Assembly: GCA_963791325.1 (NCBI GenBank)
Contig: CAWBRU010000008.1
Coordinates: 124,001 to 188,000, forward strand
Source: JBEVJK01 sp963791325
Lineage (GTDB): Bacteria > Pseudomonadota > Alphaproteobacteria > Rhizobiales > Rhizobiaceae
Direction: 5' to 3'
Length of the DNA: 64,000 nt
The notes below the pieces were generated by a model. It did not search any database and was not told the DNA's origin. It worked only from the letters and a program-made list of their open reading frames with translations. The translations under genes were made by a program, and so were the position numbers. Every line of letters starts with the position of its first letter. Position 1 is the first letter of the stretch. Shown here piece by piece: positions 43,553 through 54,999 of this stretch.

Positions 43553-44015
43553 GACGTGGTCGCTCGATCGCGAAATCGTGGTGGTGAAGCTGCTCAACCA
43601 CCCACGCGACAAGGTGTTTGCCGCCTGGATGGACCCCAAGGCGCTCGCCGAATGGTACGGCCCCGCCGGCCTCAGCATCGAGAGTCACGAGGCCGATATC
43701 CGCGAGGGCGGGGTGTGGCGGTTCGACATGGTGGGCGTGTTCGAGGGCCGGGCGCAGCGCTTCCCGAACCTCATGCGCTTTCTGGAGATCGTGCCGAACG
43801 AGCGGATCGTGATGGACTATGGTACGCCCGACCCCGACGACCCCGACCGTTTCCGCGCCACGGTGACGTTCGATGAGCAGACCGACGGCAAGACGGTGCT
43901 GACCATGCGCCAGCTCCATCCCAGTCGCGAGCGGCGTCAGGTGGTCATCGGCTTCGGCGCGGTGGAATACGGGCTGCAGACGCTGGACGGCCTCGCCGCC
44001 TGGCTGGACAGCTGA
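43524..44015 (+). CDS. SRPBCC/AHSA1-family protein
   Basis: START-like lipid- or ligand-binding fold (163 aa) of the activator-of-Hsp90-ATPase-homologue group: LNHPRDKVFAAWMDPKALAE, WYGPAGLSIESHEADIREGG, ending AVEYGLQTLDGLAAWLD. Always paired with ArsR regulators of this type. Overlap with the ArsR gene shows translational coupling. Ligand unknown. Confidence 0.88.
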   Translation: MMKDMENLFETWSLDREIVVVKLLNHPRDKVFAAWMDPKALAEWYGPAGLSIESHEADIREGGVWRFDMVGVFEGRAQRFPNLMRFLEIVPNERIVMDYGTPDPDDPDRFRATVTFDEQTDGKTVLTMRQLHPSRERRQVVIGFGAVEYGLQTLDGLAAWLDS

Positions 44016-44057
44016 ACCCCTTGGCCGGCGAGATCTTGAGACGTGACCGGCCTCGGG

Positions 44058-44858
44058 TCAGGGAACAAGACCCCGGCATGCCCAGGCGACGTTTGCAAAC
44101 GACCTCGGCCCATCGGGCTGGCCGGCCTCGTAGGCGTCGCGTATGGCAGCGTCGGTTCGCGCCCGCTCGGCCGGGTCGAGCGAAGCCACGAACTTGCCGA
44201 GCGGGCCTTCGCCCGCCGCGATCGGCGCCCAGTAGTCGTCGAAGTCTTGGTAATCCATGCGGATCATCAGCTCTGTTTCGCCGACGTCCGTGAGACCTTG
44301 CTCGACAAACGTCTGCTTCATTTCGCCGGGCCGCATCATCGGCTGGAAGCAATAGCGGCCGCGCATCTGGCGCCCGGCCTCGCCGAGTGCGGCCACCGTG
44401 TCGATCATCATCCGCATGCCCGGCATTCCGCCGAGATGGTCCCAGACGACCGCAGCAACCACGCCGCCCGAGCGCACGACCCGGCGCATCTCGGCGACGG
44501 CCTTCCCAGCTTCGGGCACGAAATGGAGGACAAGCAGCGCCATGGCACGGTCGAACCTGCCGTCCTCGAACGGCAGCGCGCAGGCGTCCGCCTGGAGGAT
44601 CTTGATGCGCGGATCGGAGTTGCGCCGGGCAGTCTCCCGGACGAACACGGGAGAATAGTCGATCGCAGCGATCTCGCCGAGGCCGGCTGACCGGGCGAGC
44701 GCGAAGGTCAGGCTCCCGGTGCCGCAGCCCACGTCGAGTATTTTTTCGCCGTCCGCAAGTCCCGCGAAGTCGATGAACAGAGGCGCCAGCTTTTGGCTCC
44801 AGCGGCCCATAAGCTGTTCATAGCCGGCTGCCTCGTGAACAGTGAAGGTTGAAGTCAT
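44058..44858 (-). CDS. Class I SAM-dependent methyltransferase
   Basis: A 266-residue methyltransferase from ATG 44858 (MTSTFTVHEAAGYEQLMGRW). SAM motif I is KILDVGCGTGSLTFAL, motif II IAAIDYSPVFV, and post-I LQADACALPFEDGRFDRAMA. The C-terminal half reads YQDFDDYWAPIAAGEGPLGK, as in UbiE-like small-molecule methyltransferases. The frame is open far upstream but the ATG at 44858 fits the family start. Convergent with the SRPBCC gene. Confidence 0.88.
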   Translation of the reverse strand: MTSTFTVHEAAGYEQLMGRWSQKLAPLFIDFAGLADGEKILDVGCGTGSLTFALARSAGLGEIAAIDYSPVFVRETARRNSDPRIKILQADACALPFEDGRFDRAMALLVLHFVPEAGKAVAEMRRVVRSGGVVAAVVWDHLGGMPGMRMMIDTVAALGEAGRQMRGRYCFQPMMRPGEMKQTFVEQGLTDVGETELMIRMDYQDFDDYWAPIAAGEGPLGKFVASLDPAERARTDAAIRDAYEAGQPDGPRSFANVAWACRGLVP

Positions 44859-45011
44859 TGAACGCTCCAAAGTCCTTGGGATGCTGGTGATAGTAACATT
44901 TGTTCTCAAGGGCGAGAAATCCGAAGGCGGATGTAGAGCGATTTCCATTTTTAAATGCGGGCATCGCAGAGACTGAGTACCCTCCCGGATCTCGCACTTG
45001 GGGAGGTTTCC

Positions 45012-45263
45012 ATGAGTGTCCTGCAAGAACTCATGCCGGTGGAGCTCGAAGTGATCAACCGCGCGCTTGCGCGCCTGCACGAGCGGGTGGTCTTGAACGA
45101 TGCCGACAAAGCCGATGCGGGCTTTATCGCTGCAGGCCTGTTCCGCTGCGGTTTCGTGACCGAAGAGCAGTTGCTGACGCAGATCGTCGAGACGCTGAGG
45201 CCGAGTTTGCCGACACGGTCGCAACACGGGCCTCGACCGGGCTCGCTGGCGAATCCCGGATAG
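45012..45263 (+). CDS. Small hypothetical protein (83 aa)
   Basis: ATG 45012 follows GGGGAGG. The product MSVLQELMPVELEVINRALA, then RLHERVVLNDADKADAGFIA and GLFRCGFVTEEQLLTQIVET, is helical and soluble. The last 20 residues are Pro/Arg-rich. No family recognised. It lies between divergent and convergent unrelated genes. Confidence 0.5.
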   Translation: MSVLQELMPVELEVINRALARLHERVVLNDADKADAGFIAAGLFRCGFVTEEQLLTQIVETLRPSLPTRSQHGPRPGSLANPG

Positions 45264-45289
45264 GCGGCGCGCTCCGGCTGTCCTGCCGG

Positions 45290-46531
45290 TCAGGCCGAGC
45301 GCGCCCTGTGCGCGGCCTTTTCTGCAGTCCTGCCCGAACCACCGCCAAGCGCCGCGGCGGCATCCGGCCGGGTGGCTGCCCCGGCATGGAAGCGGAGATT
45401 GCCGGGCGATAGGTCCGCCACCGAACGGCAGCCCATCAGCCGCATGTCGCGCACCAGCTCGGCGCGCATCAAGCCGAGCGCCCGGTCGACCCCCGCCTCC
45501 CCTGCTGCCGCCAGCGCGAACAGATAATAGCGACCGACGCCGACCGCCTTGGCCCCCAGCGACAGCGCCTTGAGCACATGGGTGCCGCGCTCGATCCCGC
45601 CGTCGATCATCACGTCGATCCGGTCGCCGACCGCGTCGACGATCTCGGCGAGCTGGTCGAAGGCGCTGCGCGAGCCGTCGAGCTGTCGGCCGCCGTGATT
45701 GGAGAGCACGATGCCGGTGCAGCCGATGTCGACCGCCTTGCGCGCATCGGCGGCGCTCATCACCCCCTTGAGGCAGAACTGGCCGTCCCACAGCCGCACC
45801 ATCTCTTCGACATCGGCCCAGTTGAACGACGGATCGAGCAGTTCGGTGAAATAGCGTCCGATCGACAGCGCGCTGCCGCCGAAGGCGATGTGCGCGTCGA
45901 GCTGCGGCAGGCTGAACTTTTCGTGGGTGAGGTAGTCGATCGCCCAGCGGGGCTTCAGCGCAAACTGCGCCATGCCGGCAAGCGTCAGGCGGAACGGAAT
46001 CGAGAAGCCGGTGCGCAGGTCGCGCTCGCGGTTGCCGCCGGTGATGCTGTCGACGGTCAGCATCATGATCTCCACGCCGGCCGCCTTGGCCCGCTCCAGC
46101 ATCGCCCGGTTGAGCCCGCGGTCCTTGTGGAAATAGAATTGATAGACCTGCGGCGAGCGGTGCTGGCGCAGTTCCTCGAGCGCCACGGTGCCGAGGGAGG
46201 ACACTCCGAACATGGTGCCGTAGCGCGCCGCGGCGGCTGCCACGGCGCGCTCGCCGTCATAGTGAAACAGCCGCTGCAGCGCCGTCGGCGAGCAATAGAC
46301 CGGCACTGCCAGTGTCTGGCCCATGACCGTGACCGAGAGGTCGACCTCGCCGACCCCGGCCAGCACGCTCGGCACGAGGTCGCAATCGTCGAAGGAGGCC
46401 CTGTTGCGGCGCAAGGTGACCTCGTCGTCGGCGCCCCCGTCGATATAGTCGAAGATCGGCCCCGGCAGCCGCTGCTTGGCCAGGCGGCGGAAGTCGGCGA
46501 AGTTGTGGCAGTGGCTGAGACGCATCGGCAT
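45290..46531 (-). CDS. FMN-dependent alpha-hydroxy-acid dehydrogenase (L-lactate dehydrogenase-like)
   Basis: TIM-barrel flavoenzyme oxidising L-lactate or a related alpha-hydroxy acid. ATG 46531 gives MPMRLSHCHNFADFRRLAKQ. Marks of the family: PGPIFDYIDGGADDEVTLRR, FGVSSLGTVALEEL, the active-site SNHGGRQLDG with its catalytic His, and VMIDGGIERGTHVLKALSLG binding FMN phosphate. The 413-residue length is normal with a low-complexity tail. A dispersed repeat lies just upstream. Confidence 0.88.
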   Translation of the reverse strand: MPMRLSHCHNFADFRRLAKQRLPGPIFDYIDGGADDEVTLRRNRASFDDCDLVPSVLAGVGEVDLSVTVMGQTLAVPVYCSPTALQRLFHYDGERAVAAAAARYGTMFGVSSLGTVALEELRQHRSPQVYQFYFHKDRGLNRAMLERAKAAGVEIMMLTVDSITGGNRERDLRTGFSIPFRLTLAGMAQFALKPRWAIDYLTHEKFSLPQLDAHIAFGGSALSIGRYFTELLDPSFNWADVEEMVRLWDGQFCLKGVMSAADARKAVDIGCTGIVLSNHGGRQLDGSRSAFDQLAEIVDAVGDRIDVMIDGGIERGTHVLKALSLGAKAVGVGRYYLFALAAAGEAGVDRALGLMRAELVRDMRLMGCRSVADLSPGNLRFHAGAATRPDAAAALGGGSGRTAEKAAHRARSA

Positions 46532-46590
46532 TCCCGTCGGCTGGTCGGCACGGTTTCGGCGGCCGCAGAAGCTACCCGCAACGCTGCGCT

Positions 46591-46668
46591 GATCTAGAGC
46601 AATTCCAGGAAAAGTGAAAACGGTTTTCGGTCCGGAATTGCGGAAAAACAAAGACTTAGAGAGCCCGA
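46591..46668 (-). repeat. Dispersed intergenic repeat, copy B (inverted)
   Basis: Reverse-oriented member: GAGCAATTCCAGGAAAAGTG, then GGTTTTCGGTCCGGAATTGC and GGAAAAACAAAGACTTAGAG. It fills the gap between the divergent lactate dehydrogenase and haloacid dehalogenase genes, so may overlap their promoters. Confidence 0.8.
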
Positions 46669-46742
46669 TTGCAGCCGCTCCCGCCAGCTCCGCCTTCGCC
46701 CGCCCTTGACCGGGAAGCAGGGCACGTCACAATCGCCGCATC

Positions 46743-47405
46743 ATGCGCCACGCCGCCTATGTCTTCGACGCCTACGGCACGCTGTTCGACGTGCATGCGG
46801 TGGCCCGCCGCCACGCCGCGGCAATCGGGCCGGACTACCAGCTGTTTTCCGAGATCTGGCGGGCCAAGCAGCTGGAATATTCCTGGGTCCGCACCCTGAT
46901 GGGCGCGCATCGCGATTTCTGGTCGCTCACCGTCGAGGCGCTCGATTTCGCGCTGGCCAAGGTGCATTCGCTCGAGCGCGGGCTGCGCGACACGCTGCTC
47001 GAAGACTACTGGCATCTCGACTGCTATCCGGAGGTGCCGGCCGTGCTCAAGGCGCTGAAGGCCGACGGCGCGCGGCTCGCCATCCTGTCCAACGGTTCGC
47101 CGGCAATGCTGGAGGCCGCGGCGCGATCGGCCGCGCTCGAGCCGATGCTGGATGCCGTGTTCTCGGTCGAGGAGGTCGGCCGGTTCAAGACCGATCCGGC
47201 CGTCTACGACCTGGTCACCACCGCCTGGCGGCTTTACCCCGGAGCAGTGTCGTTCCAGTCGTCCAACCGCTGGGATATCGCCGGCGCCCAAAAGTTCGGC
47301 TTCCGCACCGTCTGGATCAACCGCGCCGACCAGCCCGAAGAATACCGCGACCATCCGCCGGCCTTGATCTTGCGCTCGCTGGACGGGTTGCTGTCGGCGC
47401 GCTGA
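46743..47405 (+). CDS. Haloacid dehalogenase, type II
   Basis: HAD-superfamily L-2-haloacid dehalogenase (220 aa). Nucleophile D9 in YVFDAYGTLFDVH; motif II LAILSNGSPAML; motif III lysine in VGRFKTDPAVYDLV; acidic/structural motif SSNRWDIAGAQKFGFRTVWI. These are the hallmarks of the type II subgroup. It is divergent from the lactate dehydrogenase-like gene; dehalogenation of 2-haloacids gives 2-hydroxyacids, the substrates of that enzyme, so a functional link is plausible. Confidence 0.9.
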   Translation: MRHAAYVFDAYGTLFDVHAVARRHAAAIGPDYQLFSEIWRAKQLEYSWVRTLMGAHRDFWSLTVEALDFALAKVHSLERGLRDTLLEDYWHLDCYPEVPAVLKALKADGARLAILSNGSPAMLEAAARSAALEPMLDAVFSVEEVGRFKTDPAVYDLVTTAWRLYPGAVSFQSSNRWDIAGAQKFGFRTVWINRADQPEEYRDHPPALILRSLDGLLSAR

Positions 47406-47480
47406 GCGGCTGCAGCCCTCAGTTGCACAAATGTCACAGGGGCGCAGCTTCACAGCTATGTCACGCATTGTTCAACTTGA

Positions 47481-47494
47481 GGCCGATATCGGCC
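47481..47494. promoter_or_regulatory. Perfect palindrome upstream of the L,D-transpeptidase gene
   Basis: GGCCGATATCGGCC is a perfect 14-bp palindrome about 95 bp before the transpeptidase ATG. The motif TGTCAC occurs twice just upstream. A regulator site is possible but no family can be named. Confidence 0.35.
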
Positions 47495-47588
47495 ACGCTA
47501 TCTCATGAGGCGCGCGCCGCAGGGCGGGGAAGCCTCTGTTCGCGCTTCGATCTGAATAGTTTTTCATGTTTTGGCAGAGCGGAGTTCC

Positions 47589-48278
47589 ATGTTTTCAGAA
47601 GTCACATTGCGTGCCGGTGTCAGCCGGCGCGGGTTTTTGTCGGGTGCCGCGGCAGCCGCTGCTGCCGCCGCGTTGAGCGGCTGTACCACCGCCGGCGGCG
47701 GCGCCCTCTATGCGCCCGTGCCGGCGCTGCCGAGCGATGCGCAGATGTATGGCCCGCTCGCCGATGAAGGCTTCGAGCTGCCGGCCATTCCGATCGACAA
47801 GATGGATCCGCGCTTTCTGCGGCAGATCGTCCAGGACCCAACCGGCGAGGCTCCGGGCACGGTGGTCGTCGACACCCAGACCCACTTTCTCTATCTGGTG
47901 CTCCCCGGTGGCCGCGCGATCCGCTATGGCGTCGGTCTCGGCCGTGCCGGCTTTGCCTGGTCCGGGCGGGCGGTCATTCAGTGGAAGCGCAAATGGCCGC
48001 GCTGGAACCCGCCCGATGAGATGGTGGCGCGCCAGCCGGAGCTGGCAAAGTTTTCGATCGCCAATGGCGGCATGGACCCGGGTTTGAAGAACCCGCTCGG
48101 CGCCCGCGCCCTCTATCTGTTCCAGGGCGGGCAGGACACGCTTTATCGCATCCACGGCTCGCCCGAATGGTGGTCGATCGGCAAGTCGGTGTCATCGGGC
48201 TGCGTGCGGATGATCAACCAGGACGTCATCGACCTCTACGACCGCGTCCCGAACGGCACGCCGATCGTGGTCTACTGA
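47589..48278 (+). CDS. L,D-transpeptidase (YkuD domain), Tat-type lipoprotein signal
   Basis: Periplasmic enzyme forming 3-3 peptidoglycan crosslinks or attaching proteins to the wall. ATG 47589 gives a signal with twin arginines (VSRRGFLSGAAAAAAAAALS) ending in the lipobox LSGC, so the protein is predicted to be a Tat-exported lipoprotein. The YkuD domain spans about residues 90-228, with catalytic HGSPEWW and SSGCVRM motifs intact. At 229 residues it has usual length. Confidence 0.9.
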   Translation: MFSEVTLRAGVSRRGFLSGAAAAAAAAALSGCTTAGGGALYAPVPALPSDAQMYGPLADEGFELPAIPIDKMDPRFLRQIVQDPTGEAPGTVVVDTQTHFLYLVLPGGRAIRYGVGLGRAGFAWSGRAVIQWKRKWPRWNPPDEMVARQPELAKFSIANGGMDPGLKNPLGARALYLFQGGQDTLYRIHGSPEWWSIGKSVSSGCVRMINQDVIDLYDRVPNGTPIVVY

Positions 48279-48285
48279 TGCTCGG

Positions 48286-49857
48286 TCAAAAGCCCTTCTT
48301 CAGGCCGCCCAGAACGCCGCGCACCAAGGCGCGCCCGACCGATGAACCGACCGAGCGGACCACCGATTTGATCGCCGCCTCGGCGATGGTCTGGCGCTCA
48401 TAGCCGCCGCCGCGCGGCGCCGGCCGGCCGGTCCGCGGGACGCTCCCGGCATCGCCGCGCCGGGTCTCGCCGCCGCCGAAATCCGGCAGGGTCCAGCGTG
48501 AGCGGCCGCTTTGCGGGGCGCGCTCATCGGCATCGGCTTCCGCCTGGGCTGCGGCCTTGGCCCGCTTCTCCAGCGTCTCGAACGCCAATTCGCGGTCGAC
48601 AGCCTTGTCGTATCGGCCGGCGACCGGGCTTTGGGCGATGATCTTGGCGCGCTCGGCGTCCGTCACCGGACCGAGCCGCGACGCCGGCGGCCGGATCAGC
48701 GTGCGCTGGACCACCGAAGGCACGCCCTTGTCCTCGAGGGTGGAGACCAGCGCCTCGCCGGTGGCGAGCTTGGTGATGGCGTCGGCGCAGTCGAAATCGG
48801 GATTGGCGCGGAACGTCTCGGCCGCGGTGCGCACCGCCTTCTGCTCGCGCGGCGTATAGGCGCGCAGCGCGTGCTGCAGTCGGTTGCCGAGCTGGGCCAG
48901 CACCGTTTCGGGCACATCGAGCGGGTTCTGCGTGACGAAGTAGACGCCGACCCCTTTCGAGCGGATCAGCCGGACCACCTGCTCGACGCGCTCGATCAGC
49001 GCCTTCGGCGCTTCGTTGAACAGAAGGTGGGCCTCGTCGAAGAAGAACACCAGCCGCGGCCGCTCCGGATCGCCGACCTCGGGCAGTTCCTCGAACAGCT
49101 CCGACATCAGCCACAACAGGAAGGTGGCGTAGAGCCGCGGAGACATCATCAGCTTCTCGGCCGCCAGGATCGAGATCGCGCCGCGCCCGTCGCGCGTGGT
49201 GCGCATCAGATCGGCGATGGCGAGCGCCGGCTCGCCGAAGAAGGCGCTGCCGCCCTGCTGCTCGAGCACCAAGAGGGTGCGCTGGATGGCGCCGACCGAT
49301 GGCTTGGTGACATTGCCGTAGCGGGCCGAGATCTCGTCGGCGCGCTCGGCGATGTTGGCGAGCAGCGACTGCAGATCCTTCATGTCGAGCAGCAACAGGC
49401 CTTCCTCGTCGGCGATCTTAAAGGCGATGTTCATCACCCCTTCCTGCGCCTCGGTGAGGTTCATCAGCCGCGACAGCAATAGCGGCCCCATCTCCGACAC
49501 GGTGGCGCGGATCGGATGGCCACGCTCGCCGAAAAGATCCCAGAAGATCACCGGAAACTCCTGGAACTCATAGGGATCGAGCTTGACCAGCGCGGCGCGT
49601 TCTTGGAGAAAATCCTTCGGCTGGCCGATCGCGGCAAGGCCGGAAAGGTCGCCTTTGATGTCGGCCGCGAACACCGGCACGCCGGCGTTGGAGAAGCCCT
49701 CGGCCAGGATCTGCAGCGAAACCGTCTTGCCGGTGCCGGTCGCCCCGGTGATCAGACCGTGGCGGTTGCCGTAGGCGAGCCGCAGCCGCTCGGGCCTCTG
49801 GTAGCTGTCGTCGGGCTTGCGACTGGCGCCGAGAAAGATGCTGGTGTCGTCTGCCAT
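48286..49857 (-). CDS. HerA-like ATPase (DUF853 family)
   Basis: A 523-residue P-loop ATPase. ATG 49857 gives MADDTSIFLGASRKPDDSYQ. Walker A GATGTGKTVSL at 38-48; Walker B LVFFFDEAHLLFNE; arginine and sensor region GVYFVTQNPLDVPETVLAQL. DUF853 proteins are related to the HerA/FtsK helicases of archaeal end resection but their bacterial role is uncertain. The C-terminus is a flexible Gly/Arg-rich linker followed by a short helix. Convergent with the transpeptidase gene. Confidence 0.88.
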   Translation of the reverse strand: MADDTSIFLGASRKPDDSYQRPERLRLAYGNRHGLITGATGTGKTVSLQILAEGFSNAGVPVFAADIKGDLSGLAAIGQPKDFLQERAALVKLDPYEFQEFPVIFWDLFGERGHPIRATVSEMGPLLLSRLMNLTEAQEGVMNIAFKIADEEGLLLLDMKDLQSLLANIAERADEISARYGNVTKPSVGAIQRTLLVLEQQGGSAFFGEPALAIADLMRTTRDGRGAISILAAEKLMMSPRLYATFLLWLMSELFEELPEVGDPERPRLVFFFDEAHLLFNEAPKALIERVEQVVRLIRSKGVGVYFVTQNPLDVPETVLAQLGNRLQHALRAYTPREQKAVRTAAETFRANPDFDCADAITKLATGEALVSTLEDKGVPSVVQRTLIRPPASRLGPVTDAERAKIIAQSPVAGRYDKAVDRELAFETLEKRAKAAAQAEADADERAPQSGRSRWTLPDFGGGETRRGDAGSVPRTGRPAPRGGGYERQTIAEAAIKSVVRSVGSSVGRALVRGVLGGLKKGF

Positions 49858-50103
49858 GGCGTGTCTCGTTCGGCTATGCTGGCGGCAACCGGCCGCCATA
49901 TTCGGTATAGTGAGCGCAGCAGATACCGACAATGGCCGCGCCCGCGACTATTTGATGGGGCTCGCCTGCGAGAATGTGATCTCCTGAGGGTTGCAGGACC
50001 CGGAAAGCTTTGGCAATCGGGAGGGTCCGAGAGCCAAGCAGGCGCTCGAAGGATGCGGGTGGCGGCGCTCTGGAAGGCCGCTTGCCCGCGGATGCAAGGG
50101 ACG

Positions 50104-51536
50104 ATGATGGACGCTGGCGCTGTTTTTCGGGATGCAGTGTTTCCGCCTTTCGACGAGACCCGCTGGCGCGCGCTCGCTCAGGCTGCCTTGGCCGGCGGCG
50201 AGGGCCTTTTGGCCGGCACCGACGACGACATCCGCATCGACCCTCTCGCGGCGCGCGTCGCCGATCCGCGCCCGGCGATCCGCGCCGAGCCGGGCGCGCG
50301 AACCCTTTTGGTGCAGCGCATCGATGATCCGGACCCGCAGCGGGCCAGCCGCCAAGTCGGCGAGGATATCGCCCAGGGGGCCGGCGGACTGGCGCTGATC
50401 TTCGAAGGCGCGCCGAATGCCTTCGGCTACGGCCTGCCGGCCAGCGCCGAGGCGCTGTCGGCAGTGCTCGACGGGGTTGCGCTCGACCGCACCTATCTCC
50501 GGATCGACGCCCATCCGCAGAGCCGGCTGTCGATCGACTGGCTGGTCGGGCTGATCGCGTCGCGCCGGATCGACCCGGCCAAGCTCAGCCTCTCATTCGG
50601 CATCGATCCGGCCGCCGTGTTCGCCGGCACCGGCCGCCTCAGGATGTCGGTCGAGGCGCTGCTCGCCTCGATGCCGCAATCGCTGGCGCATTTCTTCGCC
50701 CTCGGCGTGCCGGGAGTGCTGCTCGAGGCCGACGGCCGCGTGTTCCACAACGCCGGCGCCACCGAGGCGCAAGAGCTCGGCATCGTGCTGTCGTCGGCGG
50801 TCTCGCATCTCAGGATGTTCGAGGAAGCGCGCCAGCCGCTGATCTATGCCGCGCCGCATATCGGCTTCGCGCTCAGCGTCGACCAGAACCAGTTCTTGTC
50901 GATGGCCAAGATCCGCGCCATGCGCCGGCTCTGGGCGCGCGCCCAGGAGGCATGCTCGATCCCCCCCTCGGTAACCAGCATCCACGCCGAGACCTCTTAC
51001 CGGATGATGACGGCGCGGGACCCCGAGACCAACATCTTGCGCGCCACGATCGCCGCCTTCGCGGCGACCGCCGGCGGCGCCGATTCCCTCTCGGTGCTGC
51101 CCTACACCGCAACCCATGGCCTGCCCGACGCCTTCGCCCGGCGGATCGCTCGCAACACGCTGCTGATCATTTCGGGCGAGAGCCAGATCGACTTCGTCGC
51201 CGATCCAGCTGCCGGCGCCGGCAGCGTCGAAGCCTTGACCGATGGACTGTGCGAGGCCGCCTGGACCGTATTCCAGGCAATCGAGAAGGAAGGCGGGGCG
51301 CTGAGGAGCCTGGCGGCCGGCAAGCTGCAGGAGCGGGTCCGCAGCGCCCGTGAGACCCGCCTCCGCGCCTATCGGAGCGGCGCCCGTACCCTGGTCGGCA
51401 CGACGCTGTTCCCGCTCGCCGGCGAGCGCCCGGTCACCACGCTTCCGGCCGAGCTGCGGCCGGTGCTCGACGACGGCGCCGTGAGCTGCGAGCCGTTGCC
51501 GGCACAGCGCATCGACCAGGCGCTTTCGGGCCGCGG

Positions 51537-51540
<4 letters not shown>
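50104..51540 (+). CDS. mutA: Methylmalonyl-CoA mutase, small (non-catalytic) subunit
   Basis: Partner subunit of the adenosylcobalamin enzyme that interconverts methylmalonyl-CoA and succinyl-CoA. Two ATGs (50104, 50107) follow AAGGGA; the second is better spaced. Barrel-type features include IRIDPLAARVADPRPAIRAE, SLSFGIDPAAVFAGTGRLRM and TSIHAETSYRMMTARDPETN, NILRATIAAFAATAGGADSL. No cobalamin-ligand DxHxxG motif is present, as expected for MutA. The stop overlaps mutB as ATGA. Part of propionate/odd-chain and branched amino-acid breakdown. Confidence 0.92.
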
Positions 51541-53732
<2,192 letters not shown>

Positions 53733-53751
53733 TCGGCTCAACTCAAGCTGG

Positions 53752-54837
53752 CTAAGGCATCGGCTTCAGCCCCGGGGCGCAGGTGGCGACGTCCGGGGAG
53801 ATGCAGACCCGGTCGACGCTGACCGAAGCGGTGCCGCCGACGCGGTCGCGATAATGACCGAACTTGAACTTGACCGGCCCGGGGTCGCCGGTGGGATAGC
53901 CGATCAAGCCCTTGACCCGCACCACGAAGCGGTTGTCCGCATAGACGTCGACCGTGCCGTTCCCGTCCGAGCCGCCGCGCACCAGATAGGTCATCGTCAC
54001 CCAGCCGCGCTTGGGGTCGGGCAATGACGGCGCCGCGCTGCCGCCGAGCGTGAACACCGTCAGGCCTGTCGGCCGGCAAAGCACTTCGGCGTCGGTGTCG
54101 GAGCGGATGCATTTGATCGGCGCCGTCGGCCCCAGCGACTGTGCACGTCCCGGCGTGGCGCCGTAGAGCGAATAGAGCGCGTCGAAGTCGCCTTCCGACT
54201 GCGCCACCACGCAGCGGCAGTCGCCATTCTGGACGGTGACGTGAAGCACGCCGTTGTCGAAGCGTTGGGCCAGGAACGGGCTCGCGCCGTTCCGCTCCTG
54301 CTTCCACTGGGCAAGGATCCAACGCGCCGAGCCGCACGAGGGAATGTCGCCGTCGGCGCGGAAGGTGATGGAGTACCAGTGCGGCTCGGTCTGCAGGTGC
54401 TCGAGCCCGGCGGCCGCGTTGAGCCTGAGCTCGTTGCGCTGATAGTCCGGGCCGCCGCGCGGGCATTCCGGGGCCCCGAGCGCCTCGAGCGGCGACGGCG
54501 ACATCAGCGAGGGGCCGAGGGTTTCGGCCTCGCTGTCGAGCGCGGGGGGCACCTCCTGGCCGATCAAGGGGGTGCGCCCGACCAGGGCCAGAACCTTTTG
54601 ACAGAGATCGTTGCGGTTGCCGGTCGAGGGATCGACGACGTTGCGCAGCACATGCCGCAGGTTGCCGTCGGCGTCGCGCTGGGTCTCGAATTTGAGCGGC
54701 TCGCCGTCGAGCTGGCAATCGTCCCAGACGTTCCGGTCGAGGCTGCCGGCATCGAAGTCTTCGACCAGTTCTGCCGTCCTGGCCGCCGAGCCGGCGGCCA
54801 GCATGGCAAGCCCGATGAGCGCCGCGCGAAACCCCAT
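53752..54837 (-). CDS. Secreted polysaccharide-lyase-like protein
   Basis: A 361-residue exported protein with signal peptide (MGFRAALIGLAMLAAGSAAR). The mature part resembles heparin-lyase I/glucuronan-lyase-like beta-jelly rolls: LVEDFDAGSLDRNVWDDCQL, then YQRNELRLNA, HWYSITFRADGDIPSCGSAR and WILAQWKQE, FKFGHYRDRVGG. The motif SITF-x-ADGDI and W-x-LAQWKQ is typical of such lyases. Six or more cysteines suggest disulfides. Substrate and activity are inferred. Convergent with mutB. Confidence 0.65.
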   Translation of the reverse strand: MGFRAALIGLAMLAAGSAARTAELVEDFDAGSLDRNVWDDCQLDGEPLKFETQRDADGNLRHVLRNVVDPSTGNRNDLCQKVLALVGRTPLIGQEVPPALDSEAETLGPSLMSPSPLEALGAPECPRGGPDYQRNELRLNAAAGLEHLQTEPHWYSITFRADGDIPSCGSARWILAQWKQERNGASPFLAQRFDNGVLHVTVQNGDCRCVVAQSEGDFDALYSLYGATPGRAQSLGPTAPIKCIRSDTDAEVLCRPTGLTVFTLGGSAAPSLPDPKRGWVTMTYLVRGGSDGNGTVDVYADNRFVVRVKGLIGYPTGDPGPVKFKFGHYRDRVGGTASVSVDRVCISPDVATCAPGLKPMP

Positions 54838-54999
54838 GAGCACACCCCTCCCCCTCCGCAGCCTAGAAGGCCGTCATCGGCTTGAGAAGGGGTTTGCTCG
54901 GCCCCCCTCGTGACGATATTGCCCGGCCGGCGCAACGCACCATGTTCCAAAAGCCTGGGCGCGCGCTGGGGTCGCGCCTGTCAAGACACGAGGTGCGGC

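Noticed and set aside
49900..50104. Cobalamin riboswitch upstream of the mutase genes
   Set aside because: No B12-box-like sequence or suitable structure was recognised, and mutase genes are not usual targets.
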